Positions 54,512 to 63,731 of a stretch of 64,000 nucleotides of DNA are shown piece after piece. Within the stretch, counting starts at the first letter, position 1. Each line of letters starts with the position of its first letter. The notes beneath the pieces were generated by a model. It saw only the letters and a program-made list of their open reading frames with translations. It was not told the DNA's origin and ran no database searches. The position numbers and the translations under genes are program-made. Source of the DNA: PSRI01 sp041484195 (GTDB lineage: Bacteria; Bacteroidota; Bacteroidia; Chitinophagales; Chitinophagaceae). Location: positions 62,001 through 126,000 of the forward strand of contig JBGPHC010000005.1 in NCBI GenBank assembly GCA_041484195.1, written 5' to 3'.

Positions 54512-55798
54512 ATGACATCATCCGGCAAAGGAGATTTCAGATGGACTGTAGTCGCGCTTTTATTTTTCGCCACCACCATCAACTATATTGACCGGCAGGT
54601 GATCGGCCTGTTGAAGCCCGCGCTCACCCAGGAATTTGGGTGGGACAATACTACATTCGGTTATGTGAATGGAATGTTTCAGTTTTTTTATGCCATTGGG
54701 TTATTATTATTCGGAAGAATCATTGACAGGCTGGGAACAAAACGGGGCTATACCATATCCATCATCTTTTGGAGCGTTGCAGCCATGGGCCATGCGCTGG
54801 CAAAATCCACTTTCGGATTCATAGTCGCGAGATCAGCATTGGGACTCGGAGAGTCGGGGAATTTTCCCGCCGCAATCAAGGCGGTGGCCGAATGGTTTCC
54901 CAAAAAAGAAAGAGCGCTTGCTACAGGCATATTCAATTCCGGAGCAAATATCGGGGCCGTAGTTGCGCCCATCATGGTGCCCTGGATTTTGGGGAGCTAT
55001 GGATGGAGAGAAGCATTTATCATCACGGGTGCATTGGGCTTTATCTGGCTGGTGCTTTGGCTGATCTATTACGAAATTCCTTCCAGGAAAAAAAACCTGA
55101 CCAAGGCAGAATTCACATATATCCATAGTGATACAGATGTAAACGAAGACCAGTCTAAACGCAGTTCCTGGGGCCAGCTGTTGCGGGTGAGACAAACCTG
55201 GGCATTTGTAATAGGGAAATTTCTAACCGATCCTATCTGGTGGTTTTTTCTTTTCTGGCTTCCTGGCTATTTCAATGAAACTTTCAAGCTGGATCTTACG
55301 GAACCCGGCTGGCCGCTGGTGGTTGTTTACACTGCTACCACTTTCGGGAGTATCGGGGGCGGATACCTGTCATCCTACCTGATCAAAAAGGGATGGCCTG
55401 TGTTCAAGGCTCGAAAGAGGGCCATGTTGATTTTTGCCATCGCAGTGGTGCCAATCATGACTGCAAGGTATTTTGACAATATGTGGATCATCGTAGCATT
55501 GATCAGCCTTGCGGCAGCTTCTCACCAGGCCTGGAGCGCCAATATTTTCACCACTGCTTCTGATATGTTTCCCAGGAAAGCTGTCAGTTCTATCGTGGGT
55601 ATTGGAGGCATGGCGGGATCCATTGGTGGAATCCTGTTCCAGCCATTTGTAGGGTGGTTGCTGGATTATTTCGCCCATTTGGGAAACCGTACTATGGGTT
55701 ACAATATCATTTTCCTGGTTTGCGGCTGCGCATATCTGTTAGCCTGGCTGGCTATGCACCTGATTACACCCACTATGAAGCCTGTTAAATTGGATTAG
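54512..55798 (+). CDS. MFS sugar-acid transporter (hexuronate/ExuT-like)
   Basis: The 428-residue permease has 12 spans and the anion:cation symporter (ACS) family marks: TTINYIDRQVIGLLKPAL in span 1, GRIIDRLGTKRGY between spans 2 and 3, RSALGLGESGNFPAAIKAVAEWFPKKERALATG in span 4 and following loop. Typical substrates are hexuronates, galactonate or glucarate. It is 257 bp downstream of the rhamnose kinase, so it may or may not be in the same transcript; transport of a rhamnose-pathway product (or rhamnogalacturonan-derived uronate) would make sense. Confidence 0.88.
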   Translation: MTSSGKGDFRWTVVALLFFATTINYIDRQVIGLLKPALTQEFGWDNTTFGYVNGMFQFFYAIGLLLFGRIIDRLGTKRGYTISIIFWSVAAMGHALAKSTFGFIVARSALGLGESGNFPAAIKAVAEWFPKKERALATGIFNSGANIGAVVAPIMVPWILGSYGWREAFIITGALGFIWLVLWLIYYEIPSRKKNLTKAEFTYIHSDTDVNEDQSKRSSWGQLLRVRQTWAFVIGKFLTDPIWWFFLFWLPGYFNETFKLDLTEPGWPLVVVYTATTFGSIGGGYLSSYLIKKGWPVFKARKRAMLIFAIAVVPIMTARYFDNMWIIVALISLAAASHQAWSANIFTTASDMFPRKAVSSIVGIGGMAGSIGGILFQPFVGWLLDYFAHLGNRTMGYNIIFLVCGCAYLLAWLAMHLITPTMKPVKLD

Positions 55799-55884
55799 AG
55801 CGTGGTGCAAGTAATGCCGAACCGGTTGCTGTTCATTTTCGGAAAATGTGATCAATGGAATGACCGGGACAGGAGCAAAAGGTA

Positions 55885-58278
55885 TTATTTGTTTTTCTTT
55901 CCTCCGAAAAGCCTCTGCAAGAAGCCACCCTTTTTTTCCCTGTTTATGGGAGTCGTATCTGCCTTAATGGTCTTGTCTGCTTTCCTCGCTTCCTGTAAAA
56001 TTTTCTCTTCTTCGGGCGCCAGCTTGGATTCCGTCCCAATCTTTTCCCTGCCGTCGCTGATGGGCACGTCGATGTATTGGCTGGCATCACCCTGTCCCAT
56101 ATTGTCTCCTTCCATTACGGGTTGATTCGCGAGTGTGGGATCGGCCCAATCCTGGATCATTTCATTCTTCAATGAAGCGGGCTGCACAAACCTGGCATTG
56201 GGGTCAATGCCGAGGGTCTTGTCCTTGTAGAGTTCCTGAAAGAAATAAGCCCAGATGGGCATAGCCATTTGCGCACCCTGTCCCACATAATTATTTGAAA
56301 TCCGCAGAATGGGATCATCTGCGCCTACCCATGCTCCCGCAAGGAGTTGTGGATTATAACCGATGAACCAGCCGTCGGCGTTATTATTGGTGGTGCCCGT
56401 CTTGCCGGCCAGTTCGCTCGTGATACCATAAGAACTGCGCAGGGCGCGTGCGGTTCCGAAATCCACCACGCCTTCCATCATTTTAGTCATAATATAGGCA
56501 TCGGCCTCGCTGATCACTTCCTTATGGGAAGTGGTGAAGGTCTCCAGCACATTGCCATTCCGGTCTTCTATACGCGAAATATAATAGGGCTTGGTATTCA
56601 TACCGCCGCCGGGAAACATGGTATAGGCCCTTACCATTTCAATGAGTGAAATATCGGCCGCGCCCAATGCGATGGAAGGATAGGGGGGTATATTGCTCGT
56701 GATGCCGCACTGTTTGGCAAAATCAACAGTTCTATTAACCCCGATATCATTGATAAGATTGGCAGCCGCAGGGTTGATGGAAGCGGCCAGACAATAGTTC
56801 AGGGGTCTTTCACCCGAATATTTTTTATCTGAAATGAGCTTATTGCCTAAATTGACGGGATCTACAGAAACAGCAGTCTCCGGCGTATATCCATTCATGA
56901 CAGCAAGGGTGTACAGAATGGGTTTGAAAGTGGACCCTACCTGTCTCTTGGTATTTATATTGGCATGATCGAATTTATAGGTCTTGAAATCAATGCCACC
57001 TACCCAGGCTTTCACTTCTCCGGTAAATGGATCCGTAACCACAAATGAAGCCTGCAGCATCTGCTTATTATATTTAATGGAATCCAGCGGCGTCATCACC
57101 GTATCTTTTTCTCTCTTGGGATTCCAGGCAAACACTTTCATCGGCACTTGCTGCGAAAATGATTTCCTGATATCTTCTTCAGGGGTGGCTTCATCCTCCA
57201 TGTTTTTCCAGCGATCACTTTCTTTCATGGCCCTTTCCAATATAGCCTTTCCATCTTTGGTCTTCCAAATACTGCCTTCCCTGATATTCTTCTGCGAATT
57301 GAAAACTTTTTGCAGGTTCGGCATATGCCTGGCAACCGCCAACTCGGCATCCAGTTGCATCCTGGGATTGATGGTGGTGTATATCTTCAATCCATCCCTG
57401 TAAATGTCGTAGGGCTTTCCGGTCTTGGGGTTATTGTGTTCTTTACACCATTGCTTTACATCATCGCGCAATACATCCACAAAATATGGCGCCAGGTTAG
57501 AATTCTGATCCACCTTCTTGTAATTAAGCTGGATCGGCATGAGTTTTAATTGGGCAGCTTCCCCTGCGCTCAGGTAATTGTTGCGTACCATCTGACCAAT
57601 AACAGTATTCCTGCGATCCACGGCTGCCTTTGGATAGAGTCGTGGATTATAACTCCCGGTCGCATTCAGCATGCCCACTAATACAGCGGCTTCCTCTACG
57701 CTCAGCCGGTCGGCATCTTTCTGAAAAAATGTATTCGCAGCATTGTTTATTCCGAATACATGATCGCTGTATTCTACCGTGTTTAGGTATAACGCCAGTA
57801 TTTCTTCTTTGGTAAAATTCCTTTCCAGCTTGATCGCCACGATCATCTCCTTTAACTTTTCAATCATTCGCCTGATCTTATTCTTGCTTCCCTGCCCCAG
57901 CATATTCTTGGCTAATTGCTGGGTGATGGTGCTGCCGCCTCCATTGGTTCCGAATGAAAGTATCACACTGGCCAGACGCCTGGCGTCTATTCCTGAGTGT
58001 TGATAAAACCTTTCATCTTCTGTAGCCACCAAGGCATGGATCACATTGGGAGAAATATCCTTGTAGGGCACATTACTCCTGTCGGTAATATAATACTTGG
58101 CCATAGTGGTGCCATCGGACGCAATCACTTCAGAAGCTGAGAGAATGGATGGATTTTCAAGTTCCGCCAGCGAGGGTAGCTTTCCAAAAACGCCCCAACT
58201 GATCATTAGCATGAACAGGGCAAAAACGCCCAGGCCTATGAAGAATACCCTCCAGAAAATTTTGACGGCTTTTGACAT
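55885..58278 (-). CDS. Penicillin-binding protein 1A (bifunctional transglycosylase/transpeptidase)
   Basis: The 797-residue enzyme has one N-terminal span (residues ~7-29), the GT51 transglycosylase domain with EDERFYQHSGIDARRL and GGSTITQQLAKNMLG (residues ~92-125), ERNFTKEEILALYLNTVEY, and a transpeptidase domain with STFKPILYTLA (Ser nucleophile in SxxK, about residue 450), the SIN motif (ASINPAAANL) and KTGTTNNNADGWF (KTG). It polymerises and cross-links peptidoglycan at the inner membrane. The C-terminus ends in a basic GGFLQRLFGGKKNK. Confidence 0.95.
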   Translation of the reverse strand: MSKAVKIFWRVFFIGLGVFALFMLMISWGVFGKLPSLAELENPSILSASEVIASDGTTMAKYYITDRSNVPYKDISPNVIHALVATEDERFYQHSGIDARRLASVILSFGTNGGGSTITQQLAKNMLGQGSKNKIRRMIEKLKEMIVAIKLERNFTKEEILALYLNTVEYSDHVFGINNAANTFFQKDADRLSVEEAAVLVGMLNATGSYNPRLYPKAAVDRRNTVIGQMVRNNYLSAGEAAQLKLMPIQLNYKKVDQNSNLAPYFVDVLRDDVKQWCKEHNNPKTGKPYDIYRDGLKIYTTINPRMQLDAELAVARHMPNLQKVFNSQKNIREGSIWKTKDGKAILERAMKESDRWKNMEDEATPEEDIRKSFSQQVPMKVFAWNPKREKDTVMTPLDSIKYNKQMLQASFVVTDPFTGEVKAWVGGIDFKTYKFDHANINTKRQVGSTFKPILYTLAVMNGYTPETAVSVDPVNLGNKLISDKKYSGERPLNYCLAASINPAAANLINDIGVNRTVDFAKQCGITSNIPPYPSIALGAADISLIEMVRAYTMFPGGGMNTKPYYISRIEDRNGNVLETFTTSHKEVISEADAYIMTKMMEGVVDFGTARALRSSYGITSELAGKTGTTNNNADGWFIGYNPQLLAGAWVGADDPILRISNNYVGQGAQMAMPIWAYFFQELYKDKTLGIDPNARFVQPASLKNEMIQDWADPTLANQPVMEGDNMGQGDASQYIDVPISDGREKIGTESKLAPEEEKILQEARKADKTIKADTTPINREKKGGFLQRLFGGKKNK

Positions 58279-58558
58279 ATAATTGCTTTCAATATTTTGT
58301 TAACGGATGAAGCTTCGAGATAAACGCAAATTCCATGCTGAATTCAGGAAATTTACGCCATGGGGGTCATTCTCCCACAGATTCGCCGGGATTATAATTC
58401 TCTAATCCCGATCTTGACGATTAAGGCATGCGGAATCCAAGCTCCGGAACCGATGCCAGCGCTTCGGTTAATATCTGACCTGCCCGACCCAATTCATTTG
58501 CAGCTTGTTGATTTCCATTGTTAGTTTCGAACATTTCCAAAAAAACCCTTTTCTCTTT

Positions 58559-61500
58559 TTAGAATTTGCCGGGGAAATGGGTCTCCAGGAATTTCCTGTA
58601 AGCAGCCAAATCTTTGTTATTCTTTAACACTTCGAGGTTATCGGCGCTGATGATAATAAAGGAATATTTTTCCGGCGCCAGCCAGGGAACCACCTGCGCG
58701 CCAGCCACTTTCTTCGCCTTATCAACATAATCCAGGGCTGTGCCTGCATCAGAAAACGGAGACATCAATACCAGCTTATGGGTATCATCCAAAGGCAATA
58801 GGCTCATCTCAATGGGAGTGCTATAATAATTTTCCTGGTTATAGCGATTGAATGCATTGCGAGTTTCATTGACATAGACGATATCTACCTTGTCCAGCAC
58901 GATCACTACATAATGCTGATCGGCTGGCCTGAAACTATAGCTGGTAGCGGATTTGGCTGCCGGCAGTTTTTTCATTTGTGATGAATCCACCACGGCTTTG
59001 GCTGAATCTTTATTGGAAGGGGGACCGGCAGCAGACTTTTGGCGATTGTCTTTTTGTACCTGCTCCACCGGCACTGGTTTGGGAAGCTCGTTGAATACGA
59101 TCACAGTATCCTCCTTCATCCTTTCAACTTTCAGCTTGGTGAGATAATTCTCTATTTCCTTTCTGCGTTTGAGTACGCTCACCAGGGTCTCTGCCTTTTT
59201 GGCCATCTGAGAATTGGGGTCCAAACTGATCAGGGAATTCAGAGAAGCAATGGCTTCCTGATCCTGTTTCTGCTTGATATAATAGATGGATTCTATATAC
59301 AGCAATTGTGGGTTCCAGTATTTTTTTCCAAATAGACTGTCCGCGCTTTTCTTCTGCTTCAATGCTTCGTCGAAATTACCTTCGATGAATAAATTGTAAA
59401 TAGCTTCATAGCTTTTTGTCGCGGCCACTTTAGTAGCATCCTGTTCCTGCTCCGCCAATTTCGGGTTATCAATATACCCTACATAACGGCTTTGCGAGAA
59501 ATTTTCTGCCAGCAGGTTTCTATACTGCTTTGCCTTCTCGGCCTGGCCCAGTTTGGAATAACAATAATAGAGATCAAAATAAATTTCCTCCCGGTGCACT
59601 GCATTTGGAAAACGCTTTAATAATGTTTCGTAGGTGTCAATGGCATCAGCGTAGAATTCAAGCTTATCCTTGAATATCTTTCCCAAACCATAGTATGCGG
59701 ACTGGATCGAATCGTTGGAAATTCTGATGGCATCCGGAGTCAGCGGAACATTCTTCAACAGGCCCGCGTAACTGATATCGGTTGGATTTGATTTCAAATT
59801 TGAATTGTCCGGCGCGGCAGACTGCTCCGTGATTGGTTTTTGATTTCCTCCCATATTCAGACGGGCATTTACCTCGGAAAGCCTTCTCCAATTGTCCACA
59901 TTGGGCCTGTTTCCCCAGTTTTTTCTGAATTCTGTGAAACCTGAAGATTTCATGGCCATATTATTGAAATACCATTCCCCTTTTTCATTTGTTCCGAATA
60001 TATCCGTCACCGCTTTATTGGCAAAGGGATTGTTTGAATTTATAGCGGATGAATCGGATTCTTTCAGACCTTTTTCCTTTCTCAGCTTTTTCGCCAGCTC
60101 CTTGATCAGCTTGTCCCGGTCTGCTTCGGGCCGGGAGGCAATATGCTGAAGGCTGTCTTCAACCGAAATTAAATTGAGTCTTGAGACTATCTGGGATAAG
60201 ACCTGTTTTCTGTAAATGAGGCTGTCTGCATGTTTAATTACGGGGCTGGTAATATCCAGGCTGTCGTAGCAATCATGCGCCAATTGATAATATTTTCTGT
60301 CATAAGCCAGGTCGCCCAGGTATAGGAATGACCTGTTGCGCTGGTCCATATCCCCATTATTGTATTGAACGCTTTTTCTCAGGTAAGTCTGTGCCGACAG
60401 GAAATTATTCCTCTGCATTTCCATTTGGGCGGCGGTATAATAAATGATATTCCGGTAATTTTCATATTTATCCCGGTGCGCCATTTTCAGTAATTCCTTA
60501 ATATTCTCATCTATCAGTTTTTGATCGTCGCTGCCTTTTGAAAGTCGGATCTGGTTCAGACGCGCATATACGTCCATCACCGGGTCCACCGTATGCCTGA
60601 TAGCGAGTTCAAAATATTTGTATGAAAGGTCCGTTTTCCCGCTCATGGCATATAGTTGCCCCACCAGGTATTCCCATCTTGATTTTTCGCCGGCATTGGC
60701 GGCATTGTCCAGAGCAAGCACCAGGTTATTGGCCGCGCTATCCCATATTTCATTTTTATAGAACCAATAGGCCTTCACTTCATACAGGGAGGGTTTCAAG
60801 CGCGCCGGAAAATTCTGATCCTGCTTCAGGGTCTCTATCAAACCCGCGGCTTCACCATAAGAACTGTCTTCAATATGATTCCTGACCAGCCAGATCAACG
60901 CGTCATTTCGGCTGGGCGGCTCCGTGAATATCCTCGAGGTCAGGGATCCTTTTTCCCTGGTGGTAACAGAATAGACATTCCCTTCCTCGTTGAGGTTGCT
61001 ACCAACAAATTTCTTGTAGCCCAGTTCGTCCTTTTTCTTGGGTTGAAAATAATAGTTCAGGTATTGAAAGGCGATATTGGCTGAATCAAATTGTTTCCTG
61101 AAAAAATAGGCTTTGCCCATGAGGAGGTAGAAATTGTCGATCCAGTCGTTGCGAAGGTCGTGCAGCATGATCCCTGCATTGCACTTATATAACACAGAAT
61201 CGAGCTGTATTTTCTGCGCCGAAGTGGTTTCTAATGTGTAATTATAGAATGGCAATAATTCGGTGTAGTCGTCTTTGAAATTTTCCTTGGCTCCGGCAAG
61301 AATATCATTCAGTTTGTTGTTGGCGTTGAAGAAAAAATTATAATGGGTGATGAGATTTTGGTTGAGACGGCGGGGTAAGGTGAATTTGGTGGTAAATGTC
61401 TTATCCGAACCCAGGACGCGGTTTTCAAATTTGGCAGGTTTTTTCACATCCAGGGTGGCATCTGGCTGTGCATTCAGGGAATAGCAAAGCCCTCCGCAAA

Positions 61501-61564
61501 GAATTAGGATCCAAGCGGCCGGCACAAGAGATTTGTAAATGGATATGTGCATGCAGTTCTTCAA
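58559..61564 (-). CDS. TPR-repeat protein, PorW/SprE-like (type IX secretion/gliding)
   Basis: The 1,001-residue protein has a signal-like N-terminal hydrophobic segment (residues ~15-31, AAWILILCGGLCYSL) and many TPR helices: WIDNFYLLMGKAYFFRKQFD, RWEYLVGQLYAMSGKTDLSY, YFELAIRHTVD, LSAQTYLRKSVQYNNG, AYYGLGKIFKDKLEFYADAI and YFDLYYCYSKLGQAEKA. The start LPRRLNQNLITHYNFFFNAN and the ~80 residues after it resemble PorW/SprE, a type IX secretion lipoprotein, and the C-terminus (QHYVVIVLDK...LLPLDDTHKLVLMSPFSDA, a SPOR-like strand set) is typical of the Bacteroidota family. No other T9SS gene is in the window, so the role is inferred. Confidence 0.72.
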   Translation of the reverse strand: MKNCMHISIYKSLVPAAWILILCGGLCYSLNAQPDATLDVKKPAKFENRVLGSDKTFTTKFTLPRRLNQNLITHYNFFFNANNKLNDILAGAKENFKDDYTELLPFYNYTLETTSAQKIQLDSVLYKCNAGIMLHDLRNDWIDNFYLLMGKAYFFRKQFDSANIAFQYLNYYFQPKKKDELGYKKFVGSNLNEEGNVYSVTTREKGSLTSRIFTEPPSRNDALIWLVRNHIEDSSYGEAAGLIETLKQDQNFPARLKPSLYEVKAYWFYKNEIWDSAANNLVLALDNAANAGEKSRWEYLVGQLYAMSGKTDLSYKYFELAIRHTVDPVMDVYARLNQIRLSKGSDDQKLIDENIKELLKMAHRDKYENYRNIIYYTAAQMEMQRNNFLSAQTYLRKSVQYNNGDMDQRNRSFLYLGDLAYDRKYYQLAHDCYDSLDITSPVIKHADSLIYRKQVLSQIVSRLNLISVEDSLQHIASRPEADRDKLIKELAKKLRKEKGLKESDSSAINSNNPFANKAVTDIFGTNEKGEWYFNNMAMKSSGFTEFRKNWGNRPNVDNWRRLSEVNARLNMGGNQKPITEQSAAPDNSNLKSNPTDISYAGLLKNVPLTPDAIRISNDSIQSAYYGLGKIFKDKLEFYADAIDTYETLLKRFPNAVHREEIYFDLYYCYSKLGQAEKAKQYRNLLAENFSQSRYVGYIDNPKLAEQEQDATKVAATKSYEAIYNLFIEGNFDEALKQKKSADSLFGKKYWNPQLLYIESIYYIKQKQDQEAIASLNSLISLDPNSQMAKKAETLVSVLKRRKEIENYLTKLKVERMKEDTVIVFNELPKPVPVEQVQKDNRQKSAAGPPSNKDSAKAVVDSSQMKKLPAAKSATSYSFRPADQHYVVIVLDKVDIVYVNETRNAFNRYNQENYYSTPIEMSLLPLDDTHKLVLMSPFSDAGTALDYVDKAKKVAGAQVVPWLAPEKYSFIIISADNLEVLKNNKDLAAYRKFLETHFPGKF

Positions 61565-61669
61565 GTCAATTAACTAATTTTCAGCGAATTTATTTCAATT
61601 ATCCAGTTTTTTCCCTTTCTAACTGCTCACAACGGGGCAAAGTGTTTATTTTTAACACAAATCTTGATA

Positions 61670-62068
61670 ATGGCCAAATTATTTGACGCCGACAGCAAAT
61701 TGCAGCGACTCAGAAACAGGTACCGACTTGTTATTATGAATGACGATACTTACGAGGAGGTTGTTACGTTTAAGTTGTCGAGGCTAAGTGTGTATATTGG
61801 TTTGTGCACGATATTTGTTGTATTGGTAGGGCTTACTGTTGCGTTAATAGTGTTCACTCCTCTCAAATATTATATACCCGGATATGGGAGTGCCTCTGAA
61901 AGAAGAGAAATGATCACACTTAAACTGAAGGCAGATTCGTTAGAGCAACAGGTACTTTACAAAGACAAATACCTCGATAATTTGAAGAACGTGCTTAGCG
62001 GCAATGCTCCTGCACACCTGGATACAAACAGGCTGCAGGTGCCTAAAGTTGAGAAAACCACGGATTAA
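61670..62068 (+). CDS. M23-type protein lacking the peptidase domain, next to bactofilin
   Basis: The 132-residue protein (ATG 61670, MAKLFDADSKLQRLRNRYRL) has a cytoplasmic stretch, one span (about residues 42-65, YIGLCTIFVVLVGLTVALIV) and a short coiled periplasmic part (residues ~80-115, RREMITLKLKADSLEQQVLY) before ending in VEKTTD. In many bacteria the bactofilin gene is coupled to an M23 endopeptidase gene whose product has this N-terminal layout, but here the frame stops before any M23 fold. No frameshift is visible in the 20 bp before bactofilin. It is either a membrane anchor or a truncated relic. Confidence 0.7.
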   Translation: MAKLFDADSKLQRLRNRYRLVIMNDDTYEEVVTFKLSRLSVYIGLCTIFVVLVGLTVALIVFTPLKYYIPGYGSASERREMITLKLKADSLEQQVLYKDKYLDNLKNVLSGNAPAHLDTNRLQVPKVEKTTD

Positions 62069-62087
62069 TCACTTTAAAACCAATACT

Positions 62088-62504
62088 ATGTTTGCAGCCA
62101 AATCCAAATCCGACATTGAAATCCCCGCTTCCTCCGGCACCAGCCTGATCGGTGCAGGAACAGTGATCAAAGGCAATATTACCAGCAATGGTGATATCCG
62201 AATCGACGGGACCCTCAGGGGCAATATAAGCTCTGCTGCCAAAGTTCTTATCGGACCCGAAGGAGTAGTAGAAGGCGATGTCGAAGGCCAGCAGGCCGAT
62301 ATCCTCGGCAAGGTTTCTGGTAAGATTCAAATTAAAGAATTATTAAATCTAAGGGGCAAGGCCGCTATCAAAGGAAATATTTCAGCTGGCAAATTGCAGA
62401 TAGAGCCGACCGTTACTTTCAATGGCCAATGTCATATGGGCAATGAAGCCAGTATTGTGGAAATGGTATCAGAAGAGGAGGAGGAACACGCTCTCGCCCG
62501 TTGA
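62088..62504 (+). CDS. Bactofilin
   Basis: The 138-residue protein (ATG 62088) has the DUF583/bactofilin beta-helix core with strand-turn repeats: TSLIGAGTVIKGNITSNGDI, RIDGTLRGNISSAAKVLIGP, EGVVEGDVEGQQADILGKVS and GKIQIKELLNLRGKAAIKGN. Disordered polar ends (N-terminal AAKSKSDIEIPASSG; C-terminal acidic EEEEEHALAR) flank it. Bactofilins polymerise into membrane-attached filaments that shape cells. It follows the peptidase-less M23-type gene by 19 bp. Confidence 0.93.
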   Translation: MFAAKSKSDIEIPASSGTSLIGAGTVIKGNITSNGDIRIDGTLRGNISSAAKVLIGPEGVVEGDVEGQQADILGKVSGKIQIKELLNLRGKAAIKGNISAGKLQIEPTVTFNGQCHMGNEASIVEMVSEEEEEHALAR

Positions 62505-62548
62505 TAATCGGACAGTAACCAATTCCATCATGAACTAATTAATTTCCC

Positions 62549-62585
62549 GCCTTGTATGGAGACCATTCTCCGTACAGGGCTTTTT
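62549..62585 (+). terminator. Rho-independent terminator after bactofilin
   Basis: GCCTTGTATGGAG (62549-62561) pairs with CTCCGTACAGGGC (62568-62580) through 13 bp with three G-T pairs around ACCATT, followed by TTTTTG. Strong terminator 45 bp after the bactofilin stop. Confidence 0.92.
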
Positions 62586-62691
62586 GTGTCTGAAGCCGAC
62601 TTTTAGAGCTATTTTGCCAAGGACCCACACTATTGTAAATTTGTCTGCACCGGGCGGGATCAATTCCCCCCAAAATGAATTTTCAGCAGGC

Positions 62692-63081
62692 ATGAATAAC
62701 CGTAACCTCATTTCTCCAGTTGTAATCCTTTTTATTTTGGTAAATGCATTTCTGATTGTAATGAAAAGCAGATTGCAGGCCTGGGGGTTCGACATTGACG
62801 TACTCCTTGTAGGAAATACCTTCCTGTTTCTCCTCAGTATATTCACTTATTTCCTTCACAGGAAAGCCATTAAGGCCGCGCGTACGCCGGAATTCCTGAA
62901 ATATTTTTATTTAGCTTTCCTTCTGAAATTCTTTCTCACAATCGCGCTTGTGGTGGTATATGCGCTGATTGCGAATTCGATCAATAAACCGGCCATCTTA
63001 TCCTGCATGGGATTGTATTTAGTTTATACTTTCATTGAAACCAGATTGCTGCTCAAAGCCAGCAAAAGAAAAAATGCCTAA
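62692..63081 (+). CDS. Four-span membrane protein, possibly of the ATP-synthase neighbourhood
   Basis: The 129-residue protein (ATG 62692, MNNRNLISPVVILFILVNAF) has four hydrophobic spans (about residues 7-22, 37-55, 68-88 and 95-115) with short loops, and a basic C-terminus (LLLKASKRKNA). I recall similar small proteins lying between bactofilin, AtpZ/AtpI and atpB in Bacteroidota, but no atp gene is present here, so this remains a weak idea. Its end overlaps the SprT gene by eight bases. Confidence 0.6.
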   Translation: MNNRNLISPVVILFILVNAFLIVMKSRLQAWGFDIDVLLVGNTFLFLLSIFTYFLHRKAIKAARTPEFLKYFYLAFLLKFFLTIALVVVYALIANSINKPAILSCMGLYLVYTFIETRLLLKASKRKNA

Positions 63082-63712
63082 ACAGGAAGCTCCCCTACAT
63101 ACTTTGCAATCATTTCTACCCCAGGGTTCCTATGAACTGGTGCTGCGGTATTTGAATGAATATAAAGTGCACCTGACCGTGACCAGGGGAAGGAAAAGCA
63201 TTTTGGGGGACTATCGTCATGCCATTCCCGGCAAGAACCATCGGATAACCGTAAATGGTAACCTGAATGAATACGCGTTCCTCATCACGCTGTTGCACGA
63301 ATTGGCGCATCTTATAGCCTTCATTCAATATGGTAACCGGATCGCTTCTCATGGTAAGGAGTGGAAGATAATCTATGGTCAAATTCTCCGGGAATTCCTG
63401 CATTTGGAAATATTACCAGGCGACATCAGCCGGGAAATTCAGAAAACCATTCATAGTCCGGGAGCCAGTAGTTGTGCCGAGGATGGACTGATCAGGATCC
63501 TGAGAAAATATGATAAGAATGAAAAGGGGTTAAAGCTGGTGGAAGAAATAGAACCGGGAAAATTATTCAGCATTGGCGAAGGAAAGATATTCAGGAAAGA
63601 AGAAAAAATCAGGAAAAGGTTCAAATGCGTAGAAGTGTCGACCGGCAAAGTCTATCTTTTCAGTCCGGTGTACGAGGTGCAGGAACTGAGAATGGGAGCC
63701 GGTCCCGAATGA
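63074..63712 (+). CDS. SprT-like zinc metallopeptidase-type protein
   Basis: The 212-residue protein (ATG 63074, MPKQEAPLHTLQSFLPQGSY) has the SprT fold: LLHELAHLIAFIQYGNRIAS with HExxH, followed by HGKEWKIIYGQILREF (third ligand), and a C-terminal beta part (FKCVEVSTGKVYLFSPVYEV). Eukaryotic Spartan proteins clip DNA-protein crosslinks; bacterial SprT proteins are less studied. It overlaps the upstream membrane-protein gene by 8 bp. Confidence 0.88.
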   Translation: MPKQEAPLHTLQSFLPQGSYELVLRYLNEYKVHLTVTRGRKSILGDYRHAIPGKNHRITVNGNLNEYAFLITLLHELAHLIAFIQYGNRIASHGKEWKIIYGQILREFLHLEILPGDISREIQKTIHSPGASSCAEDGLIRILRKYDKNEKGLKLVEEIEPGKLFSIGEGKIFRKEEKIRKRFKCVEVSTGKVYLFSPVYEVQELRMGAGPE

Positions 63713-63731
63713 GCACGGGGGAAAATCCCGA

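Noticed and set aside
58559..61564. Second T9SS component near the PorW/SprE-like gene
   Set aside because: No other recognised Por/Gld gene is in the window; the neighbours are PBP1A and bactofilin.
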